Shown here piece by piece: positions 33,323 to 47,880 of a stretch of 64,000 nt of DNA. The translations under genes and the position numbers were made by a program. Every line of letters starts with the position of its first letter. Within the stretch, counting starts at the first letter, position 1. The notes under the pieces are model-generated. The model was not told the origin of the DNA. It was given only the letters and a program-made list of their open reading frames with translations, and made no database searches. The stretch lies in assembly GCA_963580455.1 (NCBI GenBank), contig OY756968.1, positions 20,305,996-20,369,995 of the forward strand, read 5' to 3'. Source of the DNA: Euonymus europaeus. Lineage: Eukaryota; Streptophyta; Magnoliopsida; Celastrales; Celastraceae.

Positions 33323-35014
33323 GACCATAGACTTTGCAATATAGATTAGAGAACACTTGGGGGACCAAATGAAACTGTAGTTGTTATGAAGGAACATATC
33401 ATACCAGGGCTATTAGATCAAAGAAACCTGTAGGTATTGGAAATCGACTTCCGTGCGAGTTCAAAGAAACGACCGAGCCTAGCTAATCAACACCCTCTAC
33501 CTAGTGTAAGCAGTGCATGCGGCAGAATTCCCAATATTTGTCATCCATTAAAAATTCCTTAACACATTCTACCCACGTATATAATATGATCTTATTTTAC
33601 AAAAACATATTCAAAACACAGCATCTAACCCCTGAAAATAACACATCAAGGCACGGAACAACAAAAAAAGGATAGAATCACACGTAGCTTTTTTTAGAGA
33701 GAATGCATCAAAGACCAATAAAAGAACGATATAAACACATAAATTAAATTGGAATTCTAAATGGAGTAATAACAAAGATTAACACCCAAAAAACGGACTA
33801 GAAAGTTGAGTATTAGTTGTTTTGAAGCCACAGACCACGAGCAAGAAAGTTTGAATATAAAAGACCGAAGCTGAAAATAAAAAACTCAGACTCCTTCAAC
33901 ATAACTCATTAACGCACCTCTTCGCTTTTCGACTCGAATTGAAACCTGAGGAATAAAGCAATGGCGAGTTCTAAATGTTCAATGAAATTTAGGAAATAGA
34001 TATAGAGAGATGGAGAACAAGAACGATCTCTGGTCTCTTTAAAATCATTCTCTGCTCTCTTCAAAATCCCTGCCATCTTTGATTTCGTGGCCCTATCTCC
34101 AAATCGATGCGGTTGGTCAAAAGTGAAGAAGAATAACGGAAGAAGATACAAGTCATGGTGAGGGATTGGAATGGTGGGATACTTGGCTAGTCAAGCTAGA
34201 GAGAGATGCGGGATCCCCAGTTCTCAAAAGAATGGAAGAAGAAGAAGAACGATTGAAGAAGAATCAAAATATGAGACATTTCTTTGAGAATGTAATCCGA
34301 TGGTCAAATGTGTGGAATCCCACATATGAGAAAATCTTACACCTATATATTATTACTTATATGTAGTATTTATAATAGATATGTTATTAATATTATAGAT
34401 ATATATTATTTATAAAATTAGCAAGAAAACCTCACTAAAAAAGACCCATAAAAATATATTATTTGAGGATATTAAAATTTTCCACTAAACATATTTATTT
34501 ATTTAATGAATAATATGCATAGTTGTCTTGTCAAGTTCATACCATGGACAATTTCGTTTGATTCAGCCATCTCAAATAATTGAAAACATATTTATAATGT
34601 AAATTTTTTAATGACTTTGATTGTAAAATTTACAATTACAATTTATAAATGAATAAATAGACGAAAATTCTCCATCCTCATAAATTAAGAGGCTCGAGTA
34701 AAAATGAAAATATCTAAAGAATATTTTTATTGGAATGGAGAATAATTTTTTCAACAGGTATACCCACCCATTTGACATCATATTCCTAATTCCACTCCGG
34801 CTAAAAGAGTCCAAAAACTTCAAAAGCAAAACGGCTGGCGGGAGATAAACCCTAGACCAGCACAACGAATACTTACAAAATTATTCCTCCAATTTTTCTC
34901 TCTCTTCCTCGAGCACTACGCCAAACAAACCTGGCCTTCATTTATTGACAGGATTCATGGCGTCACAATTTCTTCTTCTTCTTCTTCCTCCTTCCTTATC
35001 TCTGGTCTCTCTCC
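33323..35014. other. Intergenic DNA and promoter of the LETM1-like gene
   Basis: No gene recognised. The last 150 bp, with GC-richer and CTTCTT-rich sequence before 35,015, are the likely 5' UTR of the LETM1-like gene. Confidence 0.5.
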
Positions 35015-38000
35015 ATGGCTTCTCTATTGTCCTTGCGTCTCACGATCTTGTTTCAGCAATCGTAAGTTTTCTTCACAATCTACAATAGTGGGTTTTTGCT
35101 TTGGATTGGTGTCTTGGATTATTATGTTTGCGCTTATGCGATTTTGGATCCGAAATTGTATCTGTTTATATGATTGGTTTTTACATATTTTGTAGTGTTG
35201 TTTGGAAAATGATTGTAGAGAAGATAAACAATACGCTTACGTGCTTTTGATTTAGAGAGATTAGATAATCAGAGACAGAGTAAATTGATAAAATTAGAAA
35301 GATAAAGAAATTGAGTGTGGAGTTTTGAAGTTATCAAATACTATCCAATTTGTAGCCTCTGCTTCTTTAATAATTTCTAACTTCAAACATTAGTTTGACT
35401 CGAATATAATGCTTTTTGGTTGATACATACATTTTAAGGTTCAAATTAATTGAAATTGATTTATTTTTTTGAGCAAAGAAAAGTGATTTATTTGATGTTT
35501 TGGTGCAAATGGTTCCTAGCATGGCTACGATGAAATTGCTAAATGCAGTTGAAATGTTATTTACTTAACTTTTACTTATCTTTTTAGACATAATCGACCA
35601 AAACGTTTGACTGTGATTCACATTGTAAGTGTCTGTCAGATTTATTGAAATTTAGGTATAGAGTTTAGGTTAAGTGTGATCCATTATATATATGAAATTT
35701 GATATCAAATACCTGAGTCGCTACTCGCTCGGCTCCTCCCCAACTGCCCATCCCCAACTATTGCCCTTTAAACAAAATTGCTCCTGGGGCTGTGTATAAT
35801 AAGTCAGAAGTGCCTTGCAAACTGTTCTAGTCTTCTGGATGTGAAACAGTGAAAGATGTCAGCCTTTTGAAGTCTAGAAAATATATAAGATTTATTTCAG
35901 ACATTTGTCTTTACTTGATGGGTGCTTAAACACTTTCGTAAGGGCATCTGTTAACATCACTGTTTTTATATATGTAAGTATAGACAAAGTTCCTTTTTTT
36001 ATTTTATTTTTCATATTGATCTTATTGGTTTTCTATATACCTCCAAATGACTTACAGTATGAATCACTGGTCTCTCAGGAAACAAGATACTTACCAAGTC
36101 AATAAATCAAAAACTAAAATGTTTAATTTGTGACAACACGAGGAACGATACGATAAGAAGTTGGAATGTTTAATTAGAGTAGGTTAGCTCCCATTTATGA
36201 TGAGAAAAAAAATCAAATTAGATGATTTGGGCATGTAAAAATAATGAAATTTGAATTTGACCTATTCTGCAAAAGAAATAAAGCAGCAAGTAATGTAAAG
36301 AGAAGTTGGAGGTCAATGAAAACGTGGATGGAGGCGATTGAAAAAGACGCAAACAATATATGATTATTAGAGAGCGATGTTGTAGTAAATAGGATACACG
36401 CGAACATATATCCCAATGGTAGAGTTGTAGCGGTGCAACCTGGAGTTCACATGTTCAATCCGTTGAAATAGCCTCTTCACATGTTCAATCAGTGCAATCT
36501 GGATTTCTGCGTACATTCTGTCTATCCTCGGCCCTGCCCATTGTGAGAGTCTTGTGCACGGGAATTGTTAACCTACATATTTTAGTCTATAGGATAATCT
36601 ACTCTTTGTATTCTAAACGAATTTTAATTATGGATTCATGTCACCGACTCTGCAATGTTTGAACCATGTCTGGGAGCAGGCTTTGCTGATGATGATGTAG
36701 TTTCATATTGTCATATACTCATATGCACAAACCAATATGGTTTAGGGGCTTGATGAAAAAGTATCTTGACAGGATATTGTTATATTTGAGTTGCAACATG
36801 CATCCTTAAAAGATGAAGGCCGGATTAGTTATCAGAGTCAGAGTAAGAGTTGCATATGTGCTTAAATTTATGGGTTTTAGAACAGTTGGCTGAATTCAAC
36901 TCTCACAGGTTGTTATTTGTGTACTTTTGCAACTGTGGATGGTTGTGTAAAAACAAAATTCCCATACGAAGAATATTCTTATAATCTTATTACTTAGTAG
37001 CAGCAGAAGTTTTGTTTTTCTTGTTTCAACTTGGACTTTTTAAATATATGTGTATGCTATTCAATTTTTTTTTGGGCTCAGATAGACTGATGTCACAGGT
37101 CTTTATTTGTTTTTTTTATGTGAACAAAAGACCGAGCATACATTTTACAACTGAAGTAGTAAGATATTTATTTTCCAAATCATCAGTCCTTTAAAGTTTA
37201 AAATGTTAGTTGTGGAAAAAGTTCACCATTGATGGTATTCTTTTGTTGCAGACATTCTCATTGTTCTAAAAATAAACAAAACGCTAAGGCCAGTCCATCC
37301 CATTCATCAAAACTCAATAAGAAAGAGCAAGGGCTTTATATCTTTTCAAAAGATCATCCTTCTCTTAAATTTTGGTTACCACGTTATGAGGCTTCACGGT
37401 GTATATCTTCAAGATTATTATCATCCATGGTTTCATCTATTTGTTCTGATCATCCTGACTGTGAGAATGAGCCTTCTGTGGCCGGAGCTCATGGTATTGA
37501 AATAGAATATAATCGGGTGAATTGTCTTGTGTGGGTATTGCACGAATCTGCAAAGAGCTTTTCTCTTTCCGTTGAGTCACTTGAACTGACTGGAAGTGGT
37601 GCAGAGCTTTCAATGGCTTGGAATGGGAAGGATGTGCATAAGTGGCACAGGCGTATTGCTTATCTGGTGCGTGCTGACCTCTCTAGATATTACTGCTCTG
37701 TTCCCTGGGAACTTTGATAAACTTAAGAATGATCATGAAAATTTAGTTTGTGTGTACACTAAATGTCAATGTCATTTGTCTTAAGAACTGCTATACCCAC
37801 TTTCATTCTATGTTGCACGGCTGCTTGCATTCTCATGTTTCAGCTCATATTTTGTTGTTGTTTCCTTGAACAACTGTCACGGAAATGTGTGATATGTTAG
37901 ATGTTTTAGACTTTTAGTTGACTGAAGGTGGAATATACTTTATGAATCATTTGAAGACATGAAAAATTGGAACAAGAATCTCGTACTAACATCACTGTTC

Positions 38001-41000
38001 AGGTAGCTGTCTATGCTTTGCTGAAAATGGCAATTGAAATGGAGGTTTTGCTTTCCCGTGATCGACACAACAGTCCATCTCCTGTTAGAGAGATGTAAGT
38101 TAACGTCTTTGTATAGTTCACTCTAACTCTGGTGTTCCGTGTTCACAATTGAAGTGATTCAGTAAAGCCAAATTATCCCTGTTATTAGCAGTGGGGCTTC
38201 AAATTTTTTAATTGGACAATATGCAACCTCCTGAAGCTTTTCTGGTTGCACAAACATCCACTTCAATAGACTAATTTAACAAATGGAATGGGTGTTTATG
38301 CAAGCAGAACATTCTTCAGAGGGTCTGGTTGCATAGTACCCATTTGGTTCTTTATTATACAAACATAGATTGCTTTCTGCGTGAACTGAATCTGAACGAA
38401 GATGTGAAGATTGCATGTGTCTGACTTAGTGACTTGGCATGTATGCTCCAAGTCTAACTTAATTATACTTGTTATACCCAAACCGCAGCATGTCTTTTTT
38501 CTTTTTCAGCTTGACTCCAAAGATGAATATGGTTGGCGAGTACATTGAAAGTCAGTTGGGTTCAAGGCATGAAGAGTTAGTATCATGGTTTAGAGTGGTG
38601 GAACTGCCACGTATTTCAGGATATTTCATTCCTTTGTTGAAGAAGTGGTCAGTGGAATATGCGGGAAGGTTTGACCAAGAGACCCTTTCCTTTTTTCCTT
38701 CGCCCCTTGATAATAGACCACCTTCACATTTAGCAGTTGAACTGAGCCTGAATGTGAAGGTATTCAGTGGTGTTGCAGGGATTATTGTTGCCATAAGCTG
38801 CTGCGCCGCTGTGGGAAAATTGGGTTCGGGGCGTATTTCCTCTCCCTTGTTTACACTGTCAGTTGAGGACATTTTAGTAGAGCTCATGAATTTTTCATAC
38901 AAACTTGTATCAGTGGAGAAATTATATCAGTTAGCAACTGAAGCAGGATTTGAGCTCGACTTCCTGTCCCATTTTGGTGCAAAAGTTCTTACTAATGAGA
39001 AAGATGAAGAGCTGGAGTTTTGGATCGGGTTGGCTCAGAAAAAACTCACTGTAGCATTCCACAATGATAGTGTGAATTCACTTACACAAAGTTCACACAA
39101 AAAGGTTAGTTAGCACTTTATGTGAGCCTCCTAATCATTTTTAAGAAAAATCTTGACAAGCTAGTTTGGGGCTTTATTTCATATACTAATGATTTTGTTT
39201 ATCAAGTATTCTTGAATTAAGATGATAGTTTATTAGTTTCACTATTTACATCTAATCTAAGTATTAAGATAATTTTATTTTTTATTTTTCATTCTATTGA
39301 GCTCTTATACTGGCTCAAATAAGATTGTATTTCAACAATATAAATTATGTAATTTGCAGGTTATATTTCTATACATGTTTCTCTTTCTTCCTTTTTTTAA
39401 CATCACTCATCATGAAATTTGTAGTTCAGATTTTTGTGGTTTACTATTTTATTAAATAATTTTTTGAATAACTAACCGATAATACTCACGTATTAACAAC
39501 TAAAATGTTTTAATTTCTCGTAATAAATGAATAGTTTTAAATTTTAAAAATATATTTACAAACTATTAGTTTTTTTTATATGTACTTTTAATTTTTATAT
39601 ACATCCTTATTAAATTTGGAAAAATGTTAAATATGATTTGAATTTATAATGTATTAATGTTAAAATTTTAATATTTTTAATATAATATGTTCTTACAAAG
39701 ATAAATGAGTACTTGAAGAACATGAACATAAATTAGAATTGGTAGGGGTAGAAACATCAATATATGTACTTTAAAACTTTGTATTTCAATTAAATTAGGA
39801 TTCTATTTCGTATATCAAATTTTAAACTATTTAATTATTTAAAAACGGAAAAAAATACATGAAGACAAAGAGGAAAGAAATCATTTATATAATCTGAGTA
39901 TTAAAAATTGTATTTAACTACATTAGAATTCTAACTCTTTCCATAAATTTAACTTGCTATATTTAATCAATTATTTTTTAATTCATTGAAACCCCATGGC
40001 AATCATACAATATTCAAAGGGGACATTTTTCAAATTTTTACACCCAAAAAACACGTTTTTCAAAATAATACTGTTTTTAAAAGCCTCTGTTTTTAGAGAG
40101 ACGATAGATGTATATGAAGGATATTTTTTATGTACAGTAGACCATCACATTATTGCATTCAGACCTTAATTCATTGTTCTCAATATAAAAGAATTTTGTT
40201 GTGTAGAAAGTAGTAAACAAACTCAGCAATAGATTTTGTCAATCTTCTGTAGACAATTTTTTGTTTACTCTTGTTGATCAATGAACCATCTTATCTGCCT
40301 TTTCTTTTCTTTTTCTTTCTATTTTTCCTTATATGTAGACGTTAACTAGCAAATCTTCTGTTGGGGAAATCATGAATTGTTTGTCAAGTACTGTTAATTA
40401 CAGAGTTTTGACAGGTTCAGGCAGATTGTTTGGCCACTCTAGGACTTTTCTCATATCTGGGAAGGAAAACTCGAGAATTCTTATGCAAAATGGGTATAAA
40501 GGATCTTGATGAGCTGGTTAAGGATTTCATCAGGTAATTTTATGCTTCCTTCTTTTGAATATCTCAAATCTCAATGCATTCTAGAAGCATAATGCTGAAG
40601 GACTTGGCTGATTTGGTTGCAGCTACTTGGAGTGTGGCAGTCTTTTTATACAGCCAGAACTTTGTTCTATAACTAATTACCAGATTTTCATGGAGGTAAG
40701 TGTATATTATTCATCGGTTGAAAATATGTTGGTGAACTGATGTATAGAATTTCTATTGCAGATAGTAACAGATGAAATTGGATGGCTCGATTTCTATGCT
40801 GCGCCGCCTTCCTTTTGTAATCAGGAAAAGAAAAGGTCCAAACAGCATGCTATTCAAGCTGAAAAGGAGATTATTCTATCTAAGGTTTTTACAGTATGCT
40901 ACGATGTGTTCTCTGGTTTTGCTCATTTCAGCCGTTCAACTCAGCAGGCCTTGGATGCAGAACTACTTGCTTTTTTGCTCCGGAGGTATCTAATAAATAT

Positions 41001-43166
41001 TTAAGTCTAAACTATTATTGCATACGTGTTCGATTCAACTCTTATCTTTTATAATGACCAATTGGCTTTTAAGATGTGGTGCTGTCAATTTTCAGTCAGA
41101 GACTTTTGACTTTATGTCTGGAAGATTACTGGGCTGCTTATGATAGATCAGGGTATGAACTTTCTGCAGACAATTAGTTATTAATCCTGGAAATTTAAAG
41201 GAAGTATCTGGGGCTATTTTCATTTTTTCTTTTCTTTTCTGCAGTGAACTGCCAAAGGTTGCAGAAATATGTGCCTTTGACAACACACAACCAGCTGGAG
41301 CTAAAGTTGCGGACAAGCTATCTGGAGTTTTTGAAGAACAACAAATGCAAAGTAACTTAATGCCACTAAGATTTCTAATAGATATTCCTCGACAAGGATT
41401 TAAGCTGAGAGAGGTGAATGTTCTTGAACCCAAGCGAATGGTTTAAAAGTACAAGAAATGATTAACCAAGGCTTTTTATGAAGTTAAATGCCTAAAAACT
41501 ATGATTCATCACTGAACTGAACCACTATTTGTTTTCTGATACTGATTTTGATATGGTCAATGAATACAATTAGTGGACTATCTGGAGATGCCCAATAACT
41601 TAGAAACTCTGCATTACTGATTCATTCTCTTCGAAGAATAACGGTAGATTTCATTGAAGATGATTATAATGTGTATAGAAAGCCCATAATAAGAAGTATG
41701 CCCATACAGCCTAGTTCAAACTTGACAAAAGCGTTTGACTGGACAAAAGCCCCACAAACCATAATAATATGATTTGGGTGTTCTTGCTTGCAAATTTGAC
41801 TTGTAGTTTTTTCTCTGACTAAATGATTCACTAAGTTCAAGGTTTTTAACCTTTGCTGCTCTTTTCATTTTCTTGTTGCTATGATTTCTCTTTATGTTGG
41901 TGTTTTCTAGTATATTTTACTTATCTTGGGACAATTAACATTACTCAACTGTACACTAGGCTGCCAATTCATCCAGAGCAATAACTTCTGCTGAGGTTTC
42001 TTGCCCTCCGAAAACAAACTCTCTGCATGAAAATTTACTCCAGAAATATGGTGTAAAATTAGCATCTACAAGCTCTGTAAGGCCAGTTACTCTTAGTCAA
42101 CATCTAAAATTTTATTTTATGCTGCATTTCTAACATTACAAGTTGGACTCTTTGTGAAGAATATATGGATGGGAACTCATTTGCTCTTTCTGGACATCAT
42201 AGTCGCTCTGCAGCTACTCCTTAAGCAATTGCGTGGCCAAAGAATTACGAACAGGGAGAGAAAGAATCTAAAGGCAACAATTAATGATATTGCTTCACTT
42301 ATTCCAATTACAATTCTGATGCTACTTCCTGTAAGAACTTTTGTCTCCTCTTTTCAGTCTACTCTGGTTTTCTTATATTAAAAAATGGGCTAAGTGAATT
42401 ATCATCTCCTTATATGCATGCAATATTGCAAACTTGTGTTTGTAGGTGGAAGTGATGTGTATATATTGTGCCCCTTTTTGTAAGAATGAGGTTTCTTCCT
42501 TGGAATCAATTCTCGTTGCTCTGCTGCACTGTCTTATGTACTATCTCACATAGAATTCTTCCTTGTTAGCACGTCTTGGTTTGAGACCGACTAAAATGGT
42601 CTACATCGTTGCACCAAGAGCAAAGATGTGTTTTAGTTTGAGAAAACTGTGTTTTGCGGTATCTCTGTCGAAATTATTTCTCCGTTCCTGCTGAATGCTG
42701 ACAGCAGCACACCAGATGGAGCAGGATCTTGAGCAATCAAATCAGTGCTCGAAATTTCAAAAAATTGTTGTGTTGGGAGTTCTTATTCAACTTAATTGAT
42801 TGCAGTTGGGGAGGGATCAAAAGTTGTATATAATTCTATTAAAACAAAATTAGTTAAGCCACAGCTATACAATTCATTAACGAGCTGATATTCTCATTTG
42901 CTCTATATGACCAGGTTTCTGCAGTAGGCCACGCGGCGATGCTTGCGGCTATCAAGAAATATGTGCCATCACTGGTAATTTTTCCCTTTCTTACAATTTG
43001 TATAGATCATAAATCCTCTGTTAATCCTGTTTTCATTTATCATATCCAGATCCCATCACCGTACTCTTGCAAGAGGCTAGATGTTGTAAAACAGTTGAAC
43101 AGAACTAAGAAGATGGATGTACGGTCTTTGAGCAACCTTGAAGATTCATCTTCTAAAACACCATAA
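35015..43166 (+). CDS. LETM1-like protein (plant organellar membrane protein)
   Basis: Thirteen exons by phase and splice consensus: 35015-35061, 37252-37666, 38003-38094, 38510-39104, 40415-40533, 40623-40695, 40762-40985, 41096-41152, 41245-41413, 41960-42076, 42160-42330, 42915-42974, 43050-43166; about 750 residues. The ATG at 35,015 is preferred over 34,957 because only its frame continues into exon 2. The N-terminus MASLLSLRLTILFQQSHS is transit-peptide-like (Ser/Leu/basic, no acid). The conserved C-terminus NDIASLIPITILMLLPVSA plus VGHAAMLAAI matches the LETM1 ribosome-binding-like domain; hydrophobic spans lie at VFSGVAGIIVAIS and IWMGTHLLFLDIIVA. True LETM1 acts in mitochondrial K+/H+ exchange; this longer plant branch (At3g11560-like, from memory) is less defined. 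The exon 10/11 junction and a possible extra exon near 40,340-40,414 are uncertain. Confidence 0.85.
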
Positions 43167-44161
43167 GCAATTTTTTTGCACGCTTGTATTGTAATTTAAT
43201 AATTGTTCCCTCTTAACTCTTTCAGAGTCCTCCAAGTACTTTATACCAAGTTTGTAAATACCAAGTTTATAATTGTTTTCTTTCAAAAAAAAAAAAAAAA
43301 GTTTGTAGAAGTTTCCCCTTTTGACCTAGTACTTAATCAGCTTTAGAATCATGTCTTACAGTTCATTAAGATACTTTGGGAATACTATTAATGTGCTGGA
43401 TACGAGAACTAATAGGAGAATCTACAATTCTAATTCAATTGTCATTGACTTTTGTTTTTCAAATTTAAATTTTCCAGAAAGACAATTTTCTCTAATTATA
43501 GGAAATTATGAAACCCCATATCCCAATCTAATTGAGTACTTAATTTTGAACTGAATGGAAACCTGGCAATCAGCTAACTAGACATTTCTGCAAATGGACT
43601 CCCTAAATCTGGCTGGGCGACGACTCTCGCTAGAGAAAATTCTCATGAAGCTAGAGAAAATTCTCATGAAGAGCAGAAAAGGCAGTCAGCGCCTGGCCTT
43701 CTTACACAGTTGCAGATACTGCATATTGATCATACAGATTCCAAAATTGCAAAGCTAACCGACCACACATACACATGATTCTCGCACCGAAACTCAAATA
43801 AAAAACAAAATAATTACCATCTATATTGATTCTACTTGCATGTATTACAAGCATTTCTCATGAAGCTGGCAAAAATATGAATATGTACGCAGAAAAGTTA
43901 ATCAGTGATGGCATATAGATTCCAAAATTACGAAGCTAACTACAGACATTTTCTCACTGTAACCCGCACAAAAATGATTCATGAAAGCAATTTCTTTCCC
44001 TTAGTTTGCGATTTTTGTCCTCTGATCTCCTTGCAAAGCTTCTTCTGAAGAAACACGTTAAGAACAGCATACGTTATTTTGTTGCAAAATTATTCTTTCA
44101 GCCTACCTCAGAAGTTGAGAGACGACTTCAACCTATTTTTCTTTGCTTAAATATATCATCA
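43167..44161. other. 3' flanks of two converging genes
   Basis: The LETM1-like 3' UTR, including a 16-A tract at 43,285-43,300, and the 3' side of the MTV1-like pseudogene. A short direct repeat (AAGCTAGAGAAAATTCTCATG, two copies near 43,630-43,668) is present. No gene. Confidence 0.5.
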
Positions 44162-46195
44162 TCAAAATCTTAAACCACTCTTTGATTCGCGAGCCGAAGC
44201 AAGATGATCCTACAAGAAAGACGAGACATATTCCATTGTCAAGCCCCCAGTGGTAAAATTTAGATAATTCATTGCTGAATCCAATGGAAGCAATGTTCTT
44301 GTACCCATGCCATTCTAGTTATAGACATTAAAACAGTGAGCATGCATGAGCTTCATCTGTCAAACATTTTCACATATGTACCATGATGGAGTTCAGCAGA
44401 TTGCAGCCCATGGATATGAATCAAAATCAAAATTAATCTAAGCCTGTATTTTGTTGAGTATGCATTTCCATACACATCTAAGCAGAACATAAAAAACACA
44501 AGCAATAATTGTAACTTTGTTCAAACACTGTATTCTGCTTTATCATGAGTACTGCGTTTAGGCATTATTTATCACAAGTTTTTGCTCATATCCCGACCCC
44601 GCTCACTGGAGGAACCTTGTGCACAGGAGGTTGTTTACCTTTACATGTATTTTGCTTTCGGAAAAAGACGTACATGTATATATTAAGATAACACGAGAAC
44701 AAGTTAATCAGAGGAAACTTACCGAGATGAAATCAAATGCCCTTGTTTCCTCTTTCTTTGAGCTGCTCATTGTCGAATTAGGAGTTTGGTTTGGAAAGTT
44801 CCATTGGATTATATCAGGAGGTGGTGATGCACATTCTCCTTTAGAAGTATTAAGATTTCCAACAGCAGCATTTTGCGCAGTCAGATTACCAAGGTGTTGT
44901 AGATTATCGGATGATACTGGAAGGAAGGATTCGTCATAATGCAAGGATATTGCATATTTCCCGAAGGAAATACTGGATTTGCATTTACCTCAACCCCTTG
45001 AGAACCAACCATCCTTCTTAAAAGATCACCCGAGACCTGTGGACCAGGACTACTAGTTGAATCTGTGAGGACACTTTCTGACAGACCACCTGCAACGTTT
45101 CCATTCTGCTTTATCGGGGCACTCTTACTGATGGACAAGCCACCCATTATATCATTAACATCAGTTTTATGATTTAATTGTTCCTGTCCCAAATCATATT
45201 TGGAATCAAATATATCAAATAACTCAGATCCACCTTTATTTGCCACAGGCTTATCATCAATAGTCATGCCCAAAAAGAGATCATTGTCGCGTTCTTTACC
45301 CTGAAATGAGACATCTGCAAAGGGGTCATCATCATTCTTCTGGTCACCAGTGCTTACACTAGAGCTCATAGTATTTCCAAATAAATCATCAATTAAAGGA
45401 GGTGATGTTGTTGGATTTTCTATGCTAAAATCAATAGGATTCTTTGATGAATCATCAATCACTAAAATCTCATCTGGATCTCCAGTACTGTCTATTAAAT
45501 CAGGTATCTGAACAGCCTTTGATTAGAGACGAGTAAATTATAAAAAATAAAAAAAAAATCAGAAATTTCCTGAATTTCCCAATACCTCAACCTCCTATTT
45601 TACATGTCAAACTGATATATAAAACGTTTGCTCACACATTTAACAGTTTTGAAACTTCTCTATGAGAATAAGTTTGCTTCTAACTTGCAATAAAATCAGT
45701 GCCACATACCTGCCTAGCAGCCAAAAGGCACGTGTCAGCATAACCCCCAGAGAGAGAGAGAGCGTACGCAAACAGACCAAAAACAAGAAGAGATTTTTGT
45801 TTCATTACCCCAACTTTTTCCAATAACAAGATACATGAAAAAGTAACATGAGCTCAAAATTCATTTGTAAAATAGACTCGCTTACCTTGTTAGCCTTTTC
45901 CCCAAAAGAACTTTGGGGAGACTCAGAACATCGCACAACCACCTCTTTGTTTTCACAAAAATAAGCACCTACGACTAAGGGTTCATCATCCTTCTTCCTC
46001 AAGATTGCCTCAAGAATACAAACAGCTTTCATCCGAGCCTGCCAAACAATAACCCAGAATTTACAGAGAGAAAGTATAAGCACATTGTCAGGGAGACATT
46101 TTCATAGCAAGAATACAAAATTAAAAATGAAAAACATCCAAGGAGATGACATTCAGGTTTTTGGACTTTAATAGCCTGAAATTGTAAACTAAAGG

Positions 46196-46536
46196 CCAGA
46201 AAATTATACCAGAAAACAAACTAGAACTTAAATCTTCAAGAATAAGAAGACTCAGGCAAAGCTCTCTAAAATTCTGATTCTCTAATCAGATCTTTTTCTT
46301 TTTTCTTTTTTTTTACAAAGACATACAAAATGATATCATCAAAACAAGAGAACTCCAGACCTTTCTAAAACAAGAACACCAGCCATACAAGTTGCTAAAT
46401 CTCAGCCATACATGGAGAAATACAGCACATGACTTAAAAGAACTACTAACAAACACAGTCAACTTAATTAGTCAAACATACAAATAAAACACATTTGAGA
46501 ACTAATAGTTTCTAAGCAAAACTCACTACTCTAACA
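46196..46536 (-). repeat. Copia-2 3' LTR, end-truncated
   Basis: 341 bp aligning to 50,640-50,970, starting CCAGAAAATTATACCAG and ending CTAACA. The part corresponding to 50,599-50,639 is missing. Confidence 0.85.
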
Positions 46537-46546
46537 CTCCTCCTTG

Positions 46547-47880
46547 AGTTGAAGCTTAGAAACTCCCAGCTTTGCCTTGAAAACTTCAAATTTTCCTCTT
46601 GGTAGAGCTTTTGTGAAGATATCCGCTAGGTTCTCATCAGACCTGCAGAATTTCAGCTTAATTTCTCCATTCCTTTGAGCTTCTCTCACAGAATGATACT
46701 TCACATTCATGTGTTTTGCATGTTGGACAGGATTGTTAGCTATGGCAATAGCAGATTGATTATCACACTTTATCACAGTAGCTCCACCTTGAGTGAATCC
46801 CAAATCTGCAAGAAGCTTTCTCATCCATAAACAATGATTTGAGGCAGCAGCAGCAACATATTCTGCTTCTGCTATAGATTGAGCAACCACTTCTTGCTTT
46901 TTGGAGTTCCATGACATAGCACCTGACCCAAATGTAAACACAAAACCAGTAGTGCTCTTGAAGTCAGTGGCACTGCCTGCCCAATCACTATCGACATAAC
47001 CCTCAAGAATTCCACCTTCAGACTTATTAAACCATATACCATAATCATAAGTGCCTCTCAAATATCTCAAAACCCTTTTTGCAGCTCCAAAATGCTTGTG
47101 ACTTGGAGCAGTCATGAAACTAGACAATAAACTGGCAGAAAACATGAGATCTGGCCTTGTTGCTGTTAGGTAAAGCAAACTCCCTACAAGACTCCTGTAC
47201 ATAGAGGCATCCACTTTAACATCATCATCAAAAACTAGCTTATCATTAACTACAAGAGGATTCGTCACTGACTTACAACTCTCCAATCTGAATTTTTTCA
47301 ATAAATCCAAAGCAAACTTTCTTTGCGACAAGAAAATATATGAGCTGCCTTGAAAAACCTCCATTCCAAGAAAATATTTCATCTCACCAAGGTCTGACAT
47401 CTCAAATTCTTGTTGCATTTGATGTTTGAAAACCTCCACTGCCATAGGATCACTTCCAGTAACCAAAAAATCATCTACATACAGTGACACTAACAAATGT
47501 TCACTACCACTCTTTACATAGAGTGTAGGTTCATCTTCACTCCTCCTAAAGCCATGATCAAGGATAAATAAATCAATTCTGCTATACCAAGCCCTAGGGG
47601 CTTGTTTTAGCCCATATAGAGCCTTTTTGAGTTTATATACCATATTCTGCTTCCCTTCAATCACAAAGCCCTCTGGCTGGTCTACATAAATTTTTTCCAC
47701 CAAAAAACCATTAAGAAATGCTGATTTTACATCTAGGTGAAAAATTCTCCACCCAGAGTAAGCTGCCAAAGACACAAGCAATCTCATAGTGTCAAGCCTA
47801 GCAACAGGTGCATAAGTCTCAGCATAATCCACTCCTGCTTGCTGTGCATAACCCTTTACTACAAGCCTAGCTTTGTGTTT
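46547..47880 (-). pseudogene. Copia-2 reverse transcriptase and RNase H
   Basis: The frame contains DYAETYAPVARLDTMRLLVS, HLDVKSAFLNG, YGLKQAPRAWY, YVDDFLVTGSD (RT active site), DSDWAGSATDFKSTTG, SIAEAEYVAAAA and KCDNQSAIAIANN (RNase H), then ADIFTKALPR, stopping close to 46,547. It is out of frame with the upstream integrase because about four bases are missing near 47,885-47,895, so it is not translated as part of the polyprotein. Confidence 0.85.

Noticed and set aside
34957..35061. Upstream ATG at 34,957 as start of the LETM1-like protein
   Set aside because: Its frame does not continue into exon 2; the ATG at 35,015 does.
43270..43310. Retroposon tail at the 16-A tract
   Set aside because: It sits in the 3' flank of the LETM1-like gene with no body or target duplication; more likely a simple A-run.
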